Below are positions 23,017 through 25,628 of a stretch of DNA of 25,628 bases, piece after piece (positions within the stretch are counted from its first letter, which is position 1; every line of letters starts with the position of its first letter). Source of the stretch: JAICLL01 sp035252155 (GTDB taxonomy: Bacteria > Planctomycetota > Planctomycetia > Pirellulales > JAICIG01); the NCBI GenBank assembly GCA_035252155.1, contig DATFDL010000522.1, positions 1 through 25,628 of the forward strand, written 5' to 3'. Position numbers and translations under genes: made by a program. The notes under the pieces are model-generated. The model was not told the origin of the DNA. It ran no database searches and was given only the letters and a program-made list of their open reading frames with translations.

Positions 23017-24117
23017 GTGAAAACTCCCCGCATTGAAATACTTGATCCACTGAGAGGCCTTGCGGCTCTGGCTGTCGCTTGGTTTCACTTTACGACGTGC
23101 AACGCGTTTTTACAGTCGGCTTGGTTGAAAGCAAGTGGAACCTACGGCTGGCTCGGTGTCGACGTTTTCTTCGTGATTTCAGGTTTCGTCATTCCGTACT
23201 CGATGTATGCCGGCGGTTATCACCCCCGGCAACATTTCGTTCGCTTCCTCGGCAAGCGCCTGGCTCGCCTTGAGCCACCGTACCTCATGTCGCTCATTTT
23301 GGTGATTTCATTAGCATATCTTAAACCGCTTGTTTTCCCAGAGACCGCTGAGTCGAAGCCGCCATTCTCGGTACCCCAGTTGTTGCTTCACCTTGGGTAC
23401 TTGAATACCTTCTTCGATTATGAATGGTTGACTCCGGTGTATTGGACGCTTGGAATCGAGTTTCAGTACTACTTGTTCGTGGCTCTGGTCTATCCGCTCT
23501 TGGCGTCCCGACGGGCGATCCTCGGGCCTCTGTCAGTCTTGGCCCTCGCCAGCCTCGCCTTGCTGGTCAAGTCTCCGATCTTCGTGTTCCACTTCCTTGG
23601 TTTGTTCGCCTTCGGGATTTTGGCTTTTCAGTACCACGTTCGCTTGCTTCCAAGGAAGGCCTTTCTGGCCGCGATTCTCCTCGTCTCAGCGATCACAGCC
23701 GCGAGCTTGACTTGGGTGATTGCCGTGGTAGGCGGGGTGACGGCCCTGGTGATCGCGTTTGTCCCTATGCCCCGGTCCTCCGCGCTGAAAGTCTTCGTGT
23801 ACTTCGGCACCATTTCCTACTCGATCTACCTCCTGCACACGATCATCGGGGGCCCCGTGGTGCATATTGGCTCACGGTTCGGGAGCGGTCCCGCTTGGGA
23901 GGTCGCTATACTGACTGCGGCAATAGGCGCCTCCTTACTTGCCGCAATGGTTTTTCACCAGCTCGTCGAACGACCGGCGCAAGGACTATCGTCGCGAATC
24001 AAGTATTCCGCTTGGAGTGCCGCGGCGCTCCGCACGTCACTCGATAGTGGAAAACCCGCAACCATTGGCACTGGGCAGCAAAGCGAACTGCGTGTTGGGT
24101 CGGTTAATTGCGGGTAG
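23017..24117 (+). CDS. Membrane-bound acyltransferase 3 family protein (OafA/YrhL-like)
   Basis: This 366-residue polytopic enzyme (about ten hydrophobic segments) probably O-acetylates the polysaccharide across the inner membrane. The N-terminus has the family's EILDPLRGLAALAVAWFHF (7-25) with the conserved Arg and His. WLGVDVFFVISGFVI (45-59), FLGKRLARLEPPYL (about 84-97) and YWTLGIEFQYYLFVALVYPL (about 142-161) follow. It ends with a hydrophilic tail of about 35 residues; no SGNH domain is fused. The GTG at 23017 is the only plausible start, because an ATG at 23005 runs into an immediate stop. Its ribosome binding site is poor and the upstream gap is 32 bases. G+C looks lower (38% in 23281-23340 by hand count), so it may be a later addition to the locus. 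Confidence 0.9.
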   Translation: MKTPRIEILDPLRGLAALAVAWFHFTTCNAFLQSAWLKASGTYGWLGVDVFFVISGFVIPYSMYAGGYHPRQHFVRFLGKRLARLEPPYLMSLILVISLAYLKPLVFPETAESKPPFSVPQLLLHLGYLNTFFDYEWLTPVYWTLGIEFQYYLFVALVYPLLASRRAILGPLSVLALASLALLVKSPIFVFHFLGLFAFGILAFQYHVRLLPRKAFLAAILLVSAITAASLTWVIAVVGGVTALVIAFVPMPRSSALKVFVYFGTISYSIYLLHTIIGGPVVHIGSRFGSGPAWEVAILTAAIGASLLAAMVFHQLVERPAQGLSSRIKYSAWSAAALRTSLDSGKPATIGTGQQSELRVGSVNCG

Positions 24118-24137
24118 CTCGCGCATTGTTGGGTGAA

Positions 24138-25628
24138 TTAGTGCGTATGCAGTTCGTAGTATTCCAGAGAGCCAGTAAAGCCAGCGATGATATCTTCGTT
24201 CGTTGTTCCTGCTCCGAGTTGCTGCAGCCAAGCAGCGAGCCCAGCCGCGTCGGCGGCGCGGCCCAGGTAGTGGGAATAGTCTGCTTCGATGAGCTGTGTG
24301 TTGTTTTCCTGGCTGGCAGCGATTGCTTGGGCGACCTGGCTGTAGGTTTCGCCCGTCGCCAAGGCTTCTTCCCAGAATGCCAAGCCGCTGGGATCCGGCG
24401 TCCGGCCAAACAGGGTTTGGTACACGTTGCTGACCCATCCCGAGGCAGTATTGCCGGCATGGTCCAAGAATTCGTTCGATGCGAGCAGTGCGCCCTCGAG
24501 CTGTTCGTCGGTCATGCCCGCCTGCATTTGCGCAGCCAAAGAATTGATGGCCGCGGTGTCGGCCGTCCGACCGAGTAACTTTTCAAACGCCGGCTCGATC
24601 ACGAACCTGGCATAATACTCGAGACTGTGTGCGATCGACATAGCGACGCTGCTGACCGGAATGCCCACGTCGAGTTCGTGCGCCCAAGCCACCAGCCCAC
24701 TGAGGTCGGCCGCGCGTCCGAGTACGTCTTGATAAACGGCCACCACGTATTGCTCGTGTGCCGTCATGGGCGTGGCGGCGACTTCCGCCGATTTACCGGT
24801 TTCGCCGACCGACTCGACTGCGGTGACTTGATAATAGTAGGTCTGCAGATTGGCCGCCGTGGTGTCGGTGAACGCGTCGGCGGTGACGCCCGTCGCCAGC
24901 GCCACTTCGCCTCCGCTCGTGGTGCCGCGATAGACGTTGTACGACGTTGCCCCCACGACGGGCGACCAAGAGAACGACACGTGCCCGTTGCCCGCGGTGG
25001 CCGACAACCCGGTGGGTCCTGGCGAGGCCAGTGAGGCAAACACTTCCTGCGAAAGTGTACTGGCGCCGGCGGCGTTGGCGGCCGCCACTTGATAGTAATA
25101 TGTGCCTCCCGTGGGGAGCCCAAGATCGGCGAGCGAGGTGCTGGTAAGGCCAGTTATTAGCGGCGTGGCGGATTCGCCGCCACTGGTTGTGCCACGGTAG
25201 ACAGTGTAATAAGCCGCGTCGCTTACCGGGGCCCACGATAGAGAGATTTCGCCGTTGCCAGCCGTAGCCGTCATGCCGCCGGGAGCGGCGGGAGTCGTCA
25301 GCGGAGTCGACGGCGCCGCGACATGCCATACGAGCAATTCGTGCGAATCTGGCAAGAGCAAGTAATAATTGTCGGTGGTTGGGTTAAAATAACTTCCCCA
25401 GAGGTCGCCCGCGCCGGCCGTTGGGGGCGAGCCGCCCAACGTGCTCAACGAGGCGATTGAGCTCGGTGCGACTTGGAGCGTCGCGGCGGTAGCCGTGCCG
25501 TTTTTGACGGCTGTGGCGGCGTTGAGGACATCCTGATAATTCACAAAGTAGGCGTTGACCTGCCATTGGTCGGCGTGGAAGCCTCGGTCAGTGAGCTGCG
25601 TGTCCGCCAGCGGTTGCCCGGGATTGAC
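24138..25628 (-). CDS. Surface protein with fibronectin type III and DUF4214 domains (5' end outside window)
   Basis: The frame stays open to the window edge, so the N-terminus and any signal peptide are missing; the GTG at 25544 is not a credible start. Domains from N to C are an unrecognised segment, two fibronectin type III domains (about 25290-25030 and 25020-24770), and four DUF4214-like units. Both Fn3 domains share ATAGNG and VYRGTTSGGE. The DUF4214 units are marked by YQDVLGRAADLSGL, FEKLLGRTADTAAI, YQTLFGRTPDPSGLAFW and YSHYLGRAADAAGLAAW. Such proteins are secreted or surface-bound and probably bind carbohydrate or other proteins. The C-terminus ELHTH shows no PEP-CTERM sorting signal. 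It converges on the acyltransferase gene with 20 bases between stops and no terminator hairpin that I can see. It may be a neighbour rather than part of the polysaccharide locus. Confidence 0.83.
   Translation of the reverse strand, partial: VNPGQPLADTQLTDRGFHADQWQVNAYFVNYQDVLNAATAVKNGTATAATLQVAPSSIASLSTLGGSPPTAGAGDLWGSYFNPTTDNYYLLLPDSHELLVWHVAAPSTPLTTPAAPGGMTATAGNGEISLSWAPVSDAAYYTVYRGTTSGGESATPLITGLTSTSLADLGLPTGGTYYYQVAAANAAGASTLSQEVFASLASPGPTGLSATAGNGHVSFSWSPVVGATSYNVYRGTTSGGEVALATGVTADAFTDTTAANLQTYYYQVTAVESVGETGKSAEVAATPMTAHEQYVVAVYQDVLGRAADLSGLVAWAHELDVGIPVSSVAMSIAHSLEYYARFVIEPAFEKLLGRTADTAAINSLAAQMQAGMTDEQLEGALLASNEFLDHAGNTASGWVSNVYQTLFGRTPDPSGLAFWEEALATGETYSQVAQAIAASQENNTQLIEADYSHYLGRAADAAGLAAWLQQLGAGTTNEDIIAGFTGSLEYYELHTH

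Noticed and set aside
24118..24137. Bidirectional terminator between the convergent genes
   Set aside because: Only 20 bases separate the stops, and I see no inverted repeat or T-run there. Termination must lie inside a coding end or be factor-dependent.
24900..25210. Possible DNA-level tandem repeat in the - strand gene
   Set aside because: The two Fn3 domains are alike in protein sequence (VYRGTTSGGE in both), but the bases differ at many third positions, so this is an old domain duplication and not a recent DNA repeat.

Overview
The window is about 62-65% G+C by eye and almost entirely coding. Nineteen genes read left to right on the + strand and one partial gene reads right to left at the far end. 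Gene content points to a member of the Planctomycetota (Pirellulales-like): an exosortase-type exopolysaccharide locus with a very long TPR protein, an EpsI-family protein, an XrtA-type polysaccharide deacetylase, a sulfotransferase, and a long GTAGGGTGGGC... hairpin of a kind I associate with these genomes. The phylum call is an inference from content, since no rRNA or other marker gene is present.

Region 1 (1-6.8 kb) is the control and scaffold end. It holds the 3' part of a Wzz-type chain-length regulator fused to a tyrosine autokinase, a 1481-residue membrane-anchored TPR protein, and an EpsI/DUF3485 exosortase-associated protein. The exosortase that normally accompanies these is not in the window. 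A 53-bp hairpin then separates this group from the biosynthetic genes.

Region 2 (6.85-14.3 kb) is assembly and export. It contains a monotopic phosphoglycosyl transferase that starts the glycan on the lipid carrier, an XrtA-type deacetylase, an exosortase-associated glycosyltransferase, an ABC-2 polysaccharide permease (Wzm), a methyltransferase, an O-antigen-ligase-like membrane protein, and the ATPase partner (Wzt) with a C-terminal glycan-binding-type domain. Initiation, ABC export and ligation are thus encoded together.

Region 3 (14.3-17.2 kb) is a three-gene sugar-nucleotide cassette: an N-acetyltransferase (WbpD-like), a Gfo/Idh/MocA oxidoreductase (WbpB-like) and a DegT-type aminotransferase (WbpE-like). 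It predicts a 2,3-diacetamido-2,3-dideoxy-uronic acid or similar 3-amino sugar in the polymer. The UDP-GlcNAc 6-dehydrogenase that would feed it is not here.

Region 4 (17.2-24.1 kb) is chain building and decoration: two GT2 glycosyltransferases, a sulfotransferase, a GT9 heptosyltransferase-like enzyme, a deoxyhypusine-synthase-like protein, a left-handed beta-helix acyltransferase and a membrane O-acyltransferase. Many junctions overlap by 1-19 bases (ATGA, TGATG, TAATG), so most of the + strand genes probably form one operon. The deoxyhypusine-synthase-like gene is the least expected member and the best candidate for unknown chemistry.

Region 5 (24.1-25.6 kb) is a convergent, partial gene for a probable surface protein with two fibronectin type III domains and four DUF4214 units. 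No tRNA, rRNA, CRISPR array, insertion sequence or clear promoter was found, and no gene-free stretch reaches 300 bases. The longest gap is 79 bases and holds the hairpin.
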